Origin: Pseudomonas sp. MYb60
GTDB taxonomy: Bacteria > Pseudomonadota > Gammaproteobacteria > Pseudomonadales > Pseudomonadaceae
Direction of reading: 5' to 3'
NCBI RefSeq assembly: GCF_002979555.1
Contig: NZ_PCOZ01000016.1
Location: 1-64,000, forward strand
DNA: 64,000 nt
Below are positions 52,114-61,629 of this stretch, piece by piece. Both the position numbers and the translations under genes were made by a program. Under the pieces are notes generated by a model. The model saw nothing but the letters and a program-made list of their open reading frames with translations, ran no database searches and was not told where the DNA came from. Every line of letters begins with the position of its first letter. Positions within the stretch are counted from its first letter, which is position 1.

Positions 52114-52713
52114 ATGAACGATTTTACTCTGAATGCTGAAGTGCGTTCCGACCTGGGGAAAGGTGCGAGCCGCCGCCTGCGTCGTCTCGCAAGCCTGGTT
52201 CCAGCTGTAGTTTACGGTGGCGACAAAGCCCCTGAATCCATCAGCATGCTGGCTAAAGAAGTTGCCAAACTGCTCGAAAACGATGCTGCCTACAGCCACG
52301 TTATCGAACTGAACGTTGGCGGCAAGAAGCAGAACGTAATCATCAAGGCTCTGCAACGTCACCCGTCCAAGGGTCACGTACTGCACGCTGACTTCGTCCG
52401 CGTCGTAGCTGGCCAGAAACTGACCGCTATCGTGCCTGTGCACTTTGTTGGTGAAGAAGCTCCGGTCAAGAAAGGCGGCGAGATCTCGCACGTCCTGAAC
52501 GAAATCGAAGTATCTTGCCTGCCGAAAGATCTGCCTGAGTTCATCGAAGTCGACCTGTCGGCTCTGGAAATCGGCGCGATCGTTCACCTGTCCGACCTCA
52601 AAGCGCCTAAAGGCGTTGAGTTCGTTGCACTGGCTCACGGTGACGACAAAGCTGTTGCAAACGTACACGCTCCACGCGTTGCTCCAGAAGCTGAAGAAGG
52701 CGCTGCAGAGTAA
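52114..52713 (+). CDS. rplY: 50S ribosomal protein L25/general stress protein Ctc
   Basis: A 199-residue long-form L25 (TL5/Ctc type) that binds 5S rRNA. The N-terminal RNA-binding part (FTLNAEVRSDLGKGASRRLR) precedes the C-terminal TL5 domain (about 95-185) and an acidic tail. The ATG at 52114 fits the conserved N-terminus; an upstream in-frame start would add eight residues. Its codon use is that of a highly expressed gene. Confidence 0.96.
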   Translation: MNDFTLNAEVRSDLGKGASRRLRRLASLVPAVVYGGDKAPESISMLAKEVAKLLENDAAYSHVIELNVGGKKQNVIIKALQRHPSKGHVLHADFVRVVAGQKLTAIVPVHFVGEEAPVKKGGEISHVLNEIEVSCLPKDLPEFIEVDLSALEIGAIVHLSDLKAPKGVEFVALAHGDDKAVANVHAPRVAPEAEEGAAE

Positions 52714-52879
52714 TTCACTCTGTATTGCCGGAGCTTGAGGAAACATCGCGGACCGGAACGTAGCGAGAAAGCGGGCGATAACGCGGCGTTTACTCTTGAG
52801 TAAATGATGTAGAGTCGTCCACTTTCGCCGCACGCTTGTCGGCGATGTTATCCACAACTCCAAAGGAAGGGCCCCTGTC

Positions 52880-53464
52880 GTGACTGCCATTAAACTGATC
52901 GTTGGCCTGGGAAATCCAGGCGCCGAATACGAACAGACCCGGCATAACGCGGGGGCCCTTTTTGTTGAGCGCATCGCCCACGCGCAAGGTGTGAACCTTG
53001 TGGCCGATCGCAAATATTTCGGCCTGACCGGGCGCTTCTCGCATCAGGGTCAGGATGTTCGTCTGCTGATTCCCACCACCTACATGAACCGCAGCGGCCA
53101 GGCCGTCGCGGCGCTTGCGAATTTCTTCCGGATCAAACCCGAGGAAATCCTGGTGGCCCATGACGAACTGGACCTGCCACCCGGCGTAGCCAAGCTCAAG
53201 CTCGGCGGCGGGCATGGCGGGCACAATGGCCTGCGCGACATCATCGCGCAGTTGGGCAATCAGAATAATTTCTACCGTCTGCGGCTCGGCATTGGCCACC
53301 CAGGCGTTGCCAGTATGGTTTCAAATTTCGTCCTGGGTCGTGCGCCACGCGCCGAACAGGAAAAACTCGATGCCAGCATCGACTTTGCCCTCGGCGTGCT
53401 GCCGGATATCTTCGCCGGTGAATGGAACCGCGCGATGAAAAACCTGCACAGCCAGAAGGCCTGA
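52880..53464 (+). CDS. pth: peptidyl-tRNA hydrolase
   Basis: A 194-residue enzyme that frees tRNA from prematurely released peptidyl-tRNA. The catalytic His22 is in EQTRHNAG, and TTYMNRSGQAV and HDELDLPPG are present. Translation starts at GTG. It lies 166 bp after rplY and 21 bp before ychF, the standard rplY-pth-ychF order. Confidence 0.97.
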   Translation: MTAIKLIVGLGNPGAEYEQTRHNAGALFVERIAHAQGVNLVADRKYFGLTGRFSHQGQDVRLLIPTTYMNRSGQAVAALANFFRIKPEEILVAHDELDLPPGVAKLKLGGGHGGHNGLRDIIAQLGNQNNFYRLRLGIGHPGVASMVSNFVLGRAPRAEQEKLDASIDFALGVLPDIFAGEWNRAMKNLHSQKA

Positions 53465-53485
53465 CTCTTACCGAGGGGAAACACC

Positions 53486-54586
<1,101 letters not shown>

Positions 54587-54604
54587 CCGCTAGAGTTGCT
54601 AAAA

Positions 54605-54630
54605 AGCCGATGCCCTGCATCGGCTTTTTT
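54605..54630 (+). terminator. rho-independent terminator of ychF
   Basis: The stem AGCCGATG/CATCGGCT with a 5-nt loop is followed by TTTTT, 19 bp after the ychF stop. Confidence 0.93.
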
Positions 54631-54864
54631 GTGCCTGCTCACTTTTAACGCTACGTTCAAACCAAACATTAAGCCCATGCCTACATCAAAACAGGAATAC
54701 TTAGCTGAATAACAACAGGATTGAAAAAACGCTGTTTCTCAGCAAATTCTCCTACATCATCTTGCCCCATGCCTTACTTACAATCACGAGGACAAGCCCA
54801 AAAATCTCACTCTACTGATCCGCACCAAAAGCGCTTATCCCGCAATAGTCGAGCAGCAATACTT

Positions 54865-55782
54865 ATGACGGACGTGTGCCATCAACCCATCAGAGCTGAC
54901 CTATTTTTCATTGAGGATCTCGACGTTGAAAGCACACTCAACGCTACCGCCACACTCGATGTTGACGTCCTGTTGCTCGGAGAAACCGGTACTGGGAAAG
55001 ACACACTGGCAGAGCGGTTCCACCGATTGTCTGGTCGACGTGGAAACTTTGTCGCAGTGAACTGCGCCGCTATCCCAGAGAGCCTCGCAGAAAGCCAGTT
55101 GTTCGGTGTAAACAGCGGTGCGTTCACTGGCGCCGTACAGTCCCGCGCCGGATTTATCGAAGCGGCACACTTGGGCACCCTTTACCTTGATGAAATCGAC
55201 AGCATGCCACTTGTCCTGCAAGCCAAGCTGCTCCGGGCACTGGAGTCCCGAGGTGTAGAACGATTAGGTTCAACCCGATTCATCCCGGTCGACATGCGTG
55301 TTATCGCATCGGCACAGCATTCACTCGACAAGATGGTCGAAGAGGGTACGTTCAGACGAGACCTTTACTTCCGACTCAATGTCGTCAATATCCGGCTTCC
55401 TCCTCTGCGGGATCGACGCGAGCTCATCATTCCGCTGTTCCTGAATATGATCAGACAGGAAGCGGAGGCCTTCAAGCTACCCGTACAGCCGCCCGCAGGC
55501 TCATTGCTGCAGCAACTGCTCTGCCACCGATGGCTGGGTAATGTTCGCGAGCTTCGCTCATCTGCCAAACGCTACATTTTGGGCCTGACCCCGCTCACTA
55601 CCAGCCTTGCACCGTACACCGAGATGAATTTGAAGGCGCGCCTGCAACAGATTGAAAAAGCATTGATCGAAGAGTCGCTGCAGCGTCATGAATATAGCGT
55701 CGACAGTGCAGCGACAGATCTCGGACTGGCCCGCCGCACGCTTTACTATCGAATTAATCAGCTGGAAATATTACTTCGTTGA
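54865..55782 (+). CDS. rspR: HrpS/RspR-like sigma-54 enhancer-binding activator of type III secretion
   Basis: A 305-residue AAA+ activator without a receiver domain. Walker A is LGETGTGKD near residue 40, the sigma-54 contact loop is GAFTGA, and a Fis-type helix-turn-helix ends the protein (SAATDLGLARRTLYYRI). This is the size and layout of P. syringae HrpR/HrpS, which switch on the sigma factor gene hrpL. The ATG at 54865 gives that length; a TTG at 54721 would add 48 basic, unfolded-looking residues. Only one such gene is present here. HrpV (61626) and HrpG (58862) are the expected brake and release proteins. Confidence 0.88.
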   Translation: MTDVCHQPIRADLFFIEDLDVESTLNATATLDVDVLLLGETGTGKDTLAERFHRLSGRRGNFVAVNCAAIPESLAESQLFGVNSGAFTGAVQSRAGFIEAAHLGTLYLDEIDSMPLVLQAKLLRALESRGVERLGSTRFIPVDMRVIASAQHSLDKMVEEGTFRRDLYFRLNVVNIRLPPLRDRRELIIPLFLNMIRQEAEAFKLPVQPPAGSLLQQLLCHRWLGNVRELRSSAKRYILGLTPLTTSLAPYTEMNLKARLQQIEKALIEESLQRHEYSVDSAATDLGLARRTLYYRINQLEILLR

Positions 55783-55875
55783 AATCAACTATAGCACTGT
55801 AAATTTATTCGAAGCCGTTACCTGAGACTTTAAACACCCCCGAAACATCTACATACATATACATTGTTTAGGGCT

Positions 55876-55904
55876 GGAACGAATCTCAACCTTTAAGCCA
55901 CTTA
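55876..55904 (+). promoter_or_regulatory. hrp box (HrpL/RspL promoter) before the 58-residue ORF and hrpB operon
   Basis: GGAACG, 16 bp, CCACTTA. The consensus for HrpL-type ECF sigma promoters is GGAACC-N15/16-CCACNNA, so only one position differs. It lies 87 bp before the ATG at 55992. Confidence 0.8.
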
Positions 55905-55991
55905 GGATACGAGCAGTTACGACTGATCAAAACATCGCAGTCGCAGAATAAACGGCTGTGAACACCCGCTTATCTATTTAAAGGTGACGTT

Positions 55992-56168
55992 ATGATTCCA
56001 TCAGGTACAGGTTCGGCAGACGCTGTGGCAGCATGGGCCAGGCAAGAAAACGAAAAAATTGCTATGCAAAAATTAGTTGAGGGCGTTCAGGACGCGAAAA
56101 CAAACCAACTAATCGACAGCAATACCTCGAAACAAACAACAGCCGGCAAAGTACGGTATCCCTCTTAA
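55992..56168 (+). CDS. 58-residue protein at the position of the Hrp pilin (HrpA-like candidate)
   Basis: A small protein with no Cys and a helix-prone sequence (DAVAAWARQENEKIAMQ and LVEGVQDAK). It starts at ATG after the sequence AAGGTGACGTT. It is the first gene after a hrp box and directly before hrpB, where P. syringae has hrpA (the pilus subunit) and hrpZ. It is about half the length of P. syringae HrpA, so the link rests on position, size and composition, not on sequence recognition. It could instead be a needle-like subunit or a secreted regulator. Confidence 0.6.
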   Translation: MIPSGTGSADAVAAWARQENEKIAMQKLVEGVQDAKTNQLIDSNTSKQTTAGKVRYPS

Positions 56169-56181
56169 TCGATACTGACCT

Positions 56182-56199
56182 CCCCAGCTTGTGCTGGGG
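56182..56199 (+). promoter_or_regulatory. stem-loop between the 58-residue ORF and hrpB
   Basis: CCCCAGC and GCTGGGG form a perfect 7-bp stem with a TTGT loop, 13 bp after the stop codon. No T-run follows, so it looks less like a terminator than like an mRNA-end protector or attenuator that would let the first gene be expressed above hrpB. Confidence 0.5.
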
Positions 56200-56252
56200 G
56201 GGTGCTATTGTCATCCCCAGTGCTGCTATCGTCAGGTTCAAGGGAGCTCCCT

Positions 56253-56612
56253 ATGTACATCACCCATGCAGAACTCTTGAAAAAAAGGTCAAACGCAGAA
56301 GATGTTGAATCTCCCGCTGCGTTCAACGATACGACCGATAGCAATTTTTTCAGCGCGCAACTCAATCTCACCGCAGAGAACTACAAAAAAACCTCCCCTT
56401 CGACAGCTGACAACAGCTTCAACCTGGGCGTTCCTGAGTCGTCGTTCAGAAGAGTGAGAAGAGGCATAGATGACAGGCTGCGGAACAAGTCGACCAAGGA
56501 GTCCAACGCACTGCCACAAACATTGGCCCTCGCGAACTTTGAAGTAGTGAGTCGAGTCAAGGTGCTTGGCATGCTGGTGAAGGGCATCGATAAAGTTTCG
56601 AACCTGGGATAG
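56253..56612 (+). CDS. hrpB: type III secretion protein HrpB-like
   Basis: A 119-residue hydrophilic protein with an AGGGAG ribosome site. It has few recognisable motifs (FRRVRRGIDDRLRNKS and VVSRVKVLGMLVKGIDKVS). Position directly before hrcJ, its size and the C-terminal helix fit HrpB of the Hrp1 group, an inner-rod-like protein. The naming is mainly from gene order. Confidence 0.72.
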   Translation: MYITHAELLKKRSNAEDVESPAAFNDTTDSNFFSAQLNLTAENYKKTSPSTADNSFNLGVPESSFRRVRRGIDDRLRNKSTKESNALPQTLALANFEVVSRVKVLGMLVKGIDKVSNLG

Positions 56613-56616
56613 CCAC

Positions 56617-57402
56617 ATGCATCGCTATCTTTACTTCGCGGTCTTGTGTTTTTCGACAGTGATGCTCGCCGGATGCGGCGATAATGTAGAACTCCATCGC
56701 AAGCTCTCAGAGCAGGAAGCCAACGAGGTCATTGCCGAGTTGGCCGACAAGCAGATCCGCGCCCAGAAGATCCCGGCGAAAGACGGTGTGGTAGTGCGCG
56801 TTCGGACAAACGACATCAGCCGAGCGGTTCGCACGCTGGAGGCTGTCGGGCTACCCAAAGCCGGTCGCTCCACCTTGGGAGACATCTTTCGCAAGGAGGG
56901 TGTAATTTCAACCCCGCTGGAAGAACGGGCACGCTATATCTATGCATTGTCCCAAGAACTGGAAGCCACGCTGTCGAATATCGATGGCGTGATTGTTGCT
57001 CGGGTACATGTTGTCCTGCCCGAACGAGTCGCGCCCGGAGAACCGGTACAACCGGCGTCCGCTTCAGTGTTCATAAAGCATGATCCGCGACTGGAACCTG
57101 ACAACATTCAACCACGTGTGCGAAGGATGGTTGCAAGCAGTATTCCCGGTATGGCGTCAGCGATAGAAAACACGCAAAAACTGACCGTCGTCTTCGTACC
57201 GGCCACCACCTATCAAGAAAAGCAGCAACTGACCTATCTCGGGCCCTTTCTGGTTCCGGAGCAGGACCTCGTATTCTGGCGTAACAGTATCCTGGCACCC
57301 TTTGTCGTCTTAATGCTGGGAGGCATTGCCTGGTTAGTCTGGCGCCGACGAGACACGCACATTCAGCCGACAAAGCCTGCAATCGTTTCCCCGCATGAAT
57401 AA
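56617..57402 (+). CDS. hrcJ: type III secretion inner-membrane ring lipoprotein HrcJ (SctJ)
   Basis: A 261-residue YscJ/FliF-family protein. A lipoprotein signal (lipobox LAGC, Cys20) precedes two ring-building domains (NEVIAELADKQIRAQKI and IDGVIVARVHVVLPER) and a C-terminal membrane helix (about 224-246). It forms the inner-membrane ring of the injectisome. It overlaps hrpD by 8 bp. Confidence 0.93.
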   Translation: MHRYLYFAVLCFSTVMLAGCGDNVELHRKLSEQEANEVIAELADKQIRAQKIPAKDGVVVRVRTNDISRAVRTLEAVGLPKAGRSTLGDIFRKEGVISTPLEERARYIYALSQELEATLSNIDGVIVARVHVVLPERVAPGEPVQPASASVFIKHDPRLEPDNIQPRVRRMVASSIPGMASAIENTQKLTVVFVPATTYQEKQQLTYLGPFLVPEQDLVFWRNSILAPFVVLMLGGIAWLVWRRRDTHIQPTKPAIVSPHE

Positions 57403-57949
57403 AGATCTCATGTGGGTTCAATGGTGGTTTTTTCCATGGAAAGACGCGCACCACGATTGGTACATGCACAGCGGCTTTGTGGAAACAGCGATGCTTTCAC
57501 GCACTCATCATCACCGGGTGAGCCTTTTGTTCGAAATCGAGCCCGAGCTTCCTTCCCGCCCTTGCGACCCTATAGTGCAATGGGTGCTGACCTGTAGTGC
57601 GCCACAACAAGACCTCGCCCTTTTGTTGGTCAAGGAAATTGACAATCCCAGCCACGACAACCGCCTGAACCGGGAGCAGCACCTCTGGTGCCAGCGCCTG
57701 ACCAAGGCACTGACAACAGACGTACTGTTCCCGGCGAATGTTGACGACCCGCTGCATTACCTGCGCGCCTGGGTGTCACCCGCCATCTGGCAGAGGTTGC
57801 GCCTGAGCTTTGCCCGTCAGCGAGTGCTTGAGCTGGAATCACATCCCAGGCTACTCAATACCCACGGTCGCCTGGACACCATATGGCAAGCCGCGCTGTG
57901 GCGTGCAACGTCATCCATTGGAAGCGAAACCCTGCGCCAGCCCTCGTGA
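57395..57949 (+). CDS. hrpD: type III secretion protein HrpD-like
   Basis: A 184-residue protein placed between hrcJ and hrpE as in P. syringae. It is rich in Trp and His and shows SctK-like composition (QRLTKALTTDVLF and WVSPAIWQRLRLSF). HrpD/SctK proteins are accessory parts of the sorting platform. The call is from gene order and size. Confidence 0.72.
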   Translation: MNKDLMWVQWWFFPWKDAHHDWYMHSGFVETAMLSRTHHHRVSLLFEIEPELPSRPCDPIVQWVLTCSAPQQDLALLLVKEIDNPSHDNRLNREQHLWCQRLTKALTTDVLFPANVDDPLHYLRAWVSPAIWQRLRLSFARQRVLELESHPRLLNTHGRLDTIWQAALWRATSSIGSETLRQPS

Positions 57950-57959
57950 GATACCCAGT

Positions 57960-58550
57960 ATGTTCTGCTCCAAGAAAATCGAGTTGCATACCGTTAACAC
58001 TCAGCTGCCGTCCGTGTTGATCCCTAGGGAGATGCTTGCCGACTTCACCCAGGCCAGCGAGTTGATCGAGTACGCTCAAGCCCAGGCAAACACGCTCCTT
58101 CAACAAGCTCAAGCCCAGTGCGAGCATGTAATGGAGGCTGCCGGCCAGCAATTCTGGCAACGCGCCACCCCCCTGCTGCAGCGCTGGGAGTCGGAACGTC
58201 AGGCGATGCATGACAGCCTGGAGCATGTCGCCACTTCGGTGATCAACAACGCCATCAGGGGGCTGCTGGATGAGACCCTGCCCGCTCAACGTGTCAGGGC
58301 TCTACTCAACCAACTGCTGGCAGCTCAACTGCCGCCTGTCAGGGCGACCCTGCTGTGTCATCCCCAAGACCGGGAAACCGTCGAGCGTTGGCTCGCCTGC
58401 CTGGACGATGTGCCGTGGACACTGCGGGTCGAACATGAAGTCAGCGCCCAGTCACTGTTGCTCGAGACAGAAGACGGTGGTTTTCATATCAATTGGGTCG
58501 ATGCCCTTGACCACCTGACACCTTCCACCGCCAGTCTCACCCTCAAGTAA
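57960..58550 (+). CDS. hrpE: type III secretion stator protein HrpE (HrcL/SctL)
   Basis: A 196-residue protein of the FliH/YscL group. A central coiled-coil (about residues 35-90, with AQAQANTLLQQAQAQ) leads to the conserved C-terminal domain that binds and restrains the secretion ATPase HrcN. The ATG at 57960 gives the expected N-terminus. It ends the transcript that starts at the hrp box at 55876. Confidence 0.85.
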   Translation: MFCSKKIELHTVNTQLPSVLIPREMLADFTQASELIEYAQAQANTLLQQAQAQCEHVMEAAGQQFWQRATPLLQRWESERQAMHDSLEHVATSVINNAIRGLLDETLPAQRVRALLNQLLAAQLPPVRATLLCHPQDRETVERWLACLDDVPWTLRVEHEVSAQSLLLETEDGGFHINWVDALDHLTPSTASLTLK

Positions 58551-58599
58551 CCCCTGATATCGAAGCGTGCAGTTTTTTCGACCAAATACCCCGGACGAT

Positions 58600-58628
58600 G
58601 GAACCTGTTACACATTCGCCGCCACACA
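58600..58628 (+). promoter_or_regulatory. hrp box before hrpF-hrpG-hrcC-hrpT-hrpV
   Basis: GGAACC, 16 bp, CCACACA matches the HrpL consensus completely. It lies 28 bp before the hrpF ATG. Confidence 0.92.
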
Positions 58629-58656
58629 TGGGGTATCGACCTACTGGAGAAAACCC

Positions 58657-58884
58657 ATGATTGGTGAAGACCGGCTACTCCCAAGGCTCTACCGGGAAAT
58701 GGCCCAGGACGAAATAAACTTCAAGAAGCTCGGCAATGACGTGCAAGACCTGGAAGAGCTGGGAGCGGTGTTCAGCCAGATGACCCAGCAATCCCTCGAC
58801 ATGGCCAGGAAATCATCAATGGCCTCAGCCTGGAACAGCTTGAAACACGAGACGATCAACTATGTTCTCGCACACAGCAGCTAG
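58657..58884 (+). CDS. hrpF: type III secretion protein HrpF-like
   Basis: A 75-residue helical, hydrophilic protein (with VQDLEELGAVFSQMTQQSL). It has the size and position of P. syringae HrpF, a small co-chaperone-like protein that binds the HrpA pilin with HrpG. It is the first gene after the second hrp box, with a strong GGAGA site. Its 3' end overlaps hrpG by 23 bp. Confidence 0.85.
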   Translation: MIGEDRLLPRLYREMAQDEINFKKLGNDVQDLEELGAVFSQMTQQSLDMARKSSMASAWNSLKHETINYVLAHSS

Positions 58885-59281
58885 CGACTGGCTCAACCCC
58901 TTGCTCGATTGCTTGCATGGCCATCAACCACAGGCCCAACTGTGTGAAAGCGACGACGAACTGAATCTGCATTGCCATGAAAATCATCTGCTGCTGCGTA
59001 TCCAACTGACTCGTCCTGGTCTTGCAAATTACCCCTTGCAGGTCTGGCAACGCCTCGGAGAAGCCAGCCTGGCGCATTTCAAGGGTGCACTTGCTCTGTG
59101 TCCCGCGACAGGCCATCTGTGGCTGGTGCAAGGCCTGCCACGGGGCTGCAGTCAGTACCAACCGTTGAGCGCCGTCGAAGCACTCCTCACCCAACGCGAC
59201 ACCTGGCGCAGTGTCGTCGCTCGCCAGGCGAGTCCTGCCAGCAAGCTCCAACCTGTCGCGTTGCGCCAGCGACTGCACTGA
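58862..59281 (+). CDS. hrpG: type III secretion chaperone-like protein HrpG
   Basis: A 139-residue protein of the CesT/SctE-type chaperone size. In P. syringae, HrpG binds HrpV and so relieves its inhibition of HrpS; the same set is present here. Visible segments include ELNLHCHENHLLLRIQL and LVQGLPRG. The start at 58862 overlaps hrpF by 23 bp; a later ATG is not available near the N-terminus. Confidence 0.8.
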   Translation: MFSHTAASDWLNPLLDCLHGHQPQAQLCESDDELNLHCHENHLLLRIQLTRPGLANYPLQVWQRLGEASLAHFKGALALCPATGHLWLVQGLPRGCSQYQPLSAVEALLTQRDTWRSVVARQASPASKLQPVALRQRLH

Positions 59282-59296
59282 AATAGAGATCCTGCC

Positions 59297-61429
59297 ATGT
59301 CTACCCAAAACCACCAGCGCTCCGGCTTGCACTCAAGCCTGCCCGTTATCGTTACGACGCGCGCACGCTGGCACAGCCTGCTCGCCCTGCCCTTGCTGCT
59401 GTTGCCGCTGCACAGCAGCCTGGCGGCCATCCCCGCCGAATGGAAAAACACCGCCTACGCTTATGAGGCCGAACACAAGCCTCTACGCGACGTACTTGAA
59501 GACTTCGCCCAGACTTTCGGCACCCAACTGCAAATCGAGGGCCTGCTGGAAGGCAACGTCAACGGTAAAATCCGCGCGAACACCCCGCAGTCAATGCTGG
59601 ACAGGCTGGGCGTTGAGCACCGTTTCCAGTGGTACCTGTACAACAACACGCTCTATGTCAGCACGCTGGATCAGCAGGAGTCAGCACGCCTTGAGGTGTC
59701 CTCCGATACCATTGCCGACCTCAAGCAGGCCCTCACCGATATCGGCTTGCTCGACAGCCGTTTCGGTTGGGGCGAATTGGCGGAGGACGGTGTGGTACTG
59801 GTCTCTGGCCCCAAGCGCTACATCGAGCAGATCAAGCAGTTCAGCAGCAAACGCCGTTCGCAGGATGAAAAGCAGAGCGTACTGAGCTACCCGCTGAAGT
59901 TCGCCAATGCTGCGGATCGCCAGGTGGATTACCGCGGAGAAAAATACAACGTTCCCGGCGTCGCCAGTATTTTACGGCAGCTGTTGGAGCCACGCGCCCT
60001 TTCGCAACTCCCTGGGCTGGGCCAACAACCCGCCTCCCAACCTGCACCCCTTACACCGAACGTGCCCCGACTGGGCAACCCGTTGCTGGGCCAAATGCTC
60101 GGTGCGAATGGCAATACAAGCCAGCTGGGCATGGGCTCGACGTCGGTCCCACGCGCCCCCTTATCCAACAGTCGAATACGCGTAGAAGCCGATGTACGCA
60201 ACAACGCCGTACTGATCTACGACCTCCCCGAGCGTCAGGCGATGTACCGCGAGTTGATCACCCAACTCGACGTCGCGCGCAAGCTGGTGGAAATCGACGC
60301 GATCATCCTCGATATCGAGCGCACGCAGTTACGCGAGTTCGGGATCAAGTGGGGCTTCCAGAACAGCCGTTTCAGCGGGGGTGCCGATGTGTCGCCGGGC
60401 ACGTCACAGTTGTCGATCGAAAAGCGCGAAAGCTTCAATGCCGATATCCGGGCACTGGAAGCCAAAGGGTTGGCAACCATGGTCTCCAACCCTTCGGTGC
60501 TGACCCTGGAAAACCAGCCCGCCGTGATCGACTTCAACCGCACCCAATACCTGACGGCCGGCAGCGAGTACGCGACCATCCTGCCCGTTACTGTGGGCAC
60601 CAGTTTCCAGGTGGTACCTCGGGTCATCACCAGCCGGGGTGGGCACCAGATTCATTTGGTGGTCGACATCGAGGACGGTAATTTCGACGATTCCAACAAC
60701 AGCCCCGGCAACCTCGATGTCCGCCGAGGCAAGGTCAGTACGCAGGCGGTGATGGAGGAAAAACGTTCGATGGTAGTCGGCGGTTTCCACGTCACCGAAA
60801 GCACTGACCGACAGAATAAGGTGCCTCTGCTGGGCGATATCCCCTTGCTGGGCAAGGCACTGTTTTCCTCCACCGAACGCAAGAGCAATCGCCGTGAACG
60901 CCTGTTCATCCTGACGCCACGGGTGATCGGCGACCAGGCAGACCCATCGCGCTACCTGCCCCAGGCCGACCAGGCTGAACTGCAGGCCGCCCTTGCCCCA
61001 CTGGCCAGGCGCTATGAGCCGCATCAGCCGGTGATCAAACGCAGCGACATCACCAGCACCCTGGCTCACCTGGTCAGCGGCGAGGTCCCCAAGGCGTTCA
61101 AGTCGGCGCCGATGCCCCTGGGCTTGAACACCCTGTGCAGCACCCGCGACTTGCTGGCGGTGAATACAGAACGCAGCCAATGGTACGCCGGCCCGCAATA
61201 CAACGTGGCCGTGGTGGTGGTGCGCAACCAGTTCAAGCGCAATGTGCGTATCGACGAAAAGGAATGCAGCAACGCCCAGACCCTCGCCGTCAGCATCTGG
61301 CCACGGGCGTGGCTCAAGCCTGGCGAGGAGGCCGAAGTGTTTATCGCGATGCGCCCTGTCGTGAAGGATGAGCACATCGGTACACCCCGCCCTTCCCTGA
61401 TCACCCCTGCCAAGAAGGCCACGCCATGA
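59297..61429 (+). CDS. hrcC: type III secretion outer-membrane secretin HrcC (SctC)
   Basis: A 710-residue secretin. An N-terminal signal segment (about residues 25-48, ALPLLLLPLHSSLA) precedes N0/N1/N3 domains and the secretin core (about 350-560, with SNPSVLTLENQPAVIDF, VVGGFHVTES and VPLLGDIPLLG). It forms the ring through which substrates leave the cell. The outer-membrane lipoprotein encoded next (HrpT) is its likely pilotin. The stop overlaps hrpT by 4 bp. Confidence 0.95.
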   Translation: MSTQNHQRSGLHSSLPVIVTTRARWHSLLALPLLLLPLHSSLAAIPAEWKNTAYAYEAEHKPLRDVLEDFAQTFGTQLQIEGLLEGNVNGKIRANTPQSMLDRLGVEHRFQWYLYNNTLYVSTLDQQESARLEVSSDTIADLKQALTDIGLLDSRFGWGELAEDGVVLVSGPKRYIEQIKQFSSKRRSQDEKQSVLSYPLKFANAADRQVDYRGEKYNVPGVASILRQLLEPRALSQLPGLGQQPASQPAPLTPNVPRLGNPLLGQMLGANGNTSQLGMGSTSVPRAPLSNSRIRVEADVRNNAVLIYDLPERQAMYRELITQLDVARKLVEIDAIILDIERTQLREFGIKWGFQNSRFSGGADVSPGTSQLSIEKRESFNADIRALEAKGLATMVSNPSVLTLENQPAVIDFNRTQYLTAGSEYATILPVTVGTSFQVVPRVITSRGGHQIHLVVDIEDGNFDDSNNSPGNLDVRRGKVSTQAVMEEKRSMVVGGFHVTESTDRQNKVPLLGDIPLLGKALFSSTERKSNRRERLFILTPRVIGDQADPSRYLPQADQAELQAALAPLARRYEPHQPVIKRSDITSTLAHLVSGEVPKAFKSAPMPLGLNTLCSTRDLLAVNTERSQWYAGPQYNVAVVVVRNQFKRNVRIDEKECSNAQTLAVSIWPRAWLKPGEEAEVFIAMRPVVKDEHIGTPRPSLITPAKKATP

Positions 61430-61629
61430 AACATCGCCTATTGAGTATCACCCTGATGGGCGCAGCGCTGCTGGTCGTCGGGTGTACGCCTACCTGCAAG
61501 GGCGACTCCTGCTCTCGCCCACAATCGTCCACGGATAAGTTGGTGATCTGGTGGCCACCGCAGATGCGCGTGGAGCCCGGCCCGGCCGGCGAGCGCGCGG
61601 ACTATCAAACGGTGTCGCTGGAACGATGA
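61426..61629 (+). CDS. hrpT: type III secretion lipoprotein HrpT-like
   Basis: A 67-residue lipoprotein with signal peptide and lipobox VVGC (Cys20). It is the size of P. syringae HrpT, which helps place HrcC in the outer membrane. Overlaps of 4 bp on both sides tie it to hrcC and hrpV. Confidence 0.88.
   Translation: MKHRLLSITLMGAALLVVGCTPTCKGDSCSRPQSSTDKLVIWWPPQMRVEPGPAGERADYQTVSLER

Noticed and set aside
54721..54864. N-terminal extension of the HrpS-like activator from a TTG
   Set aside because: It would add 48 residues that are basic and low in complexity, while the ATG at 54865 gives the HrpR/HrpS family length.
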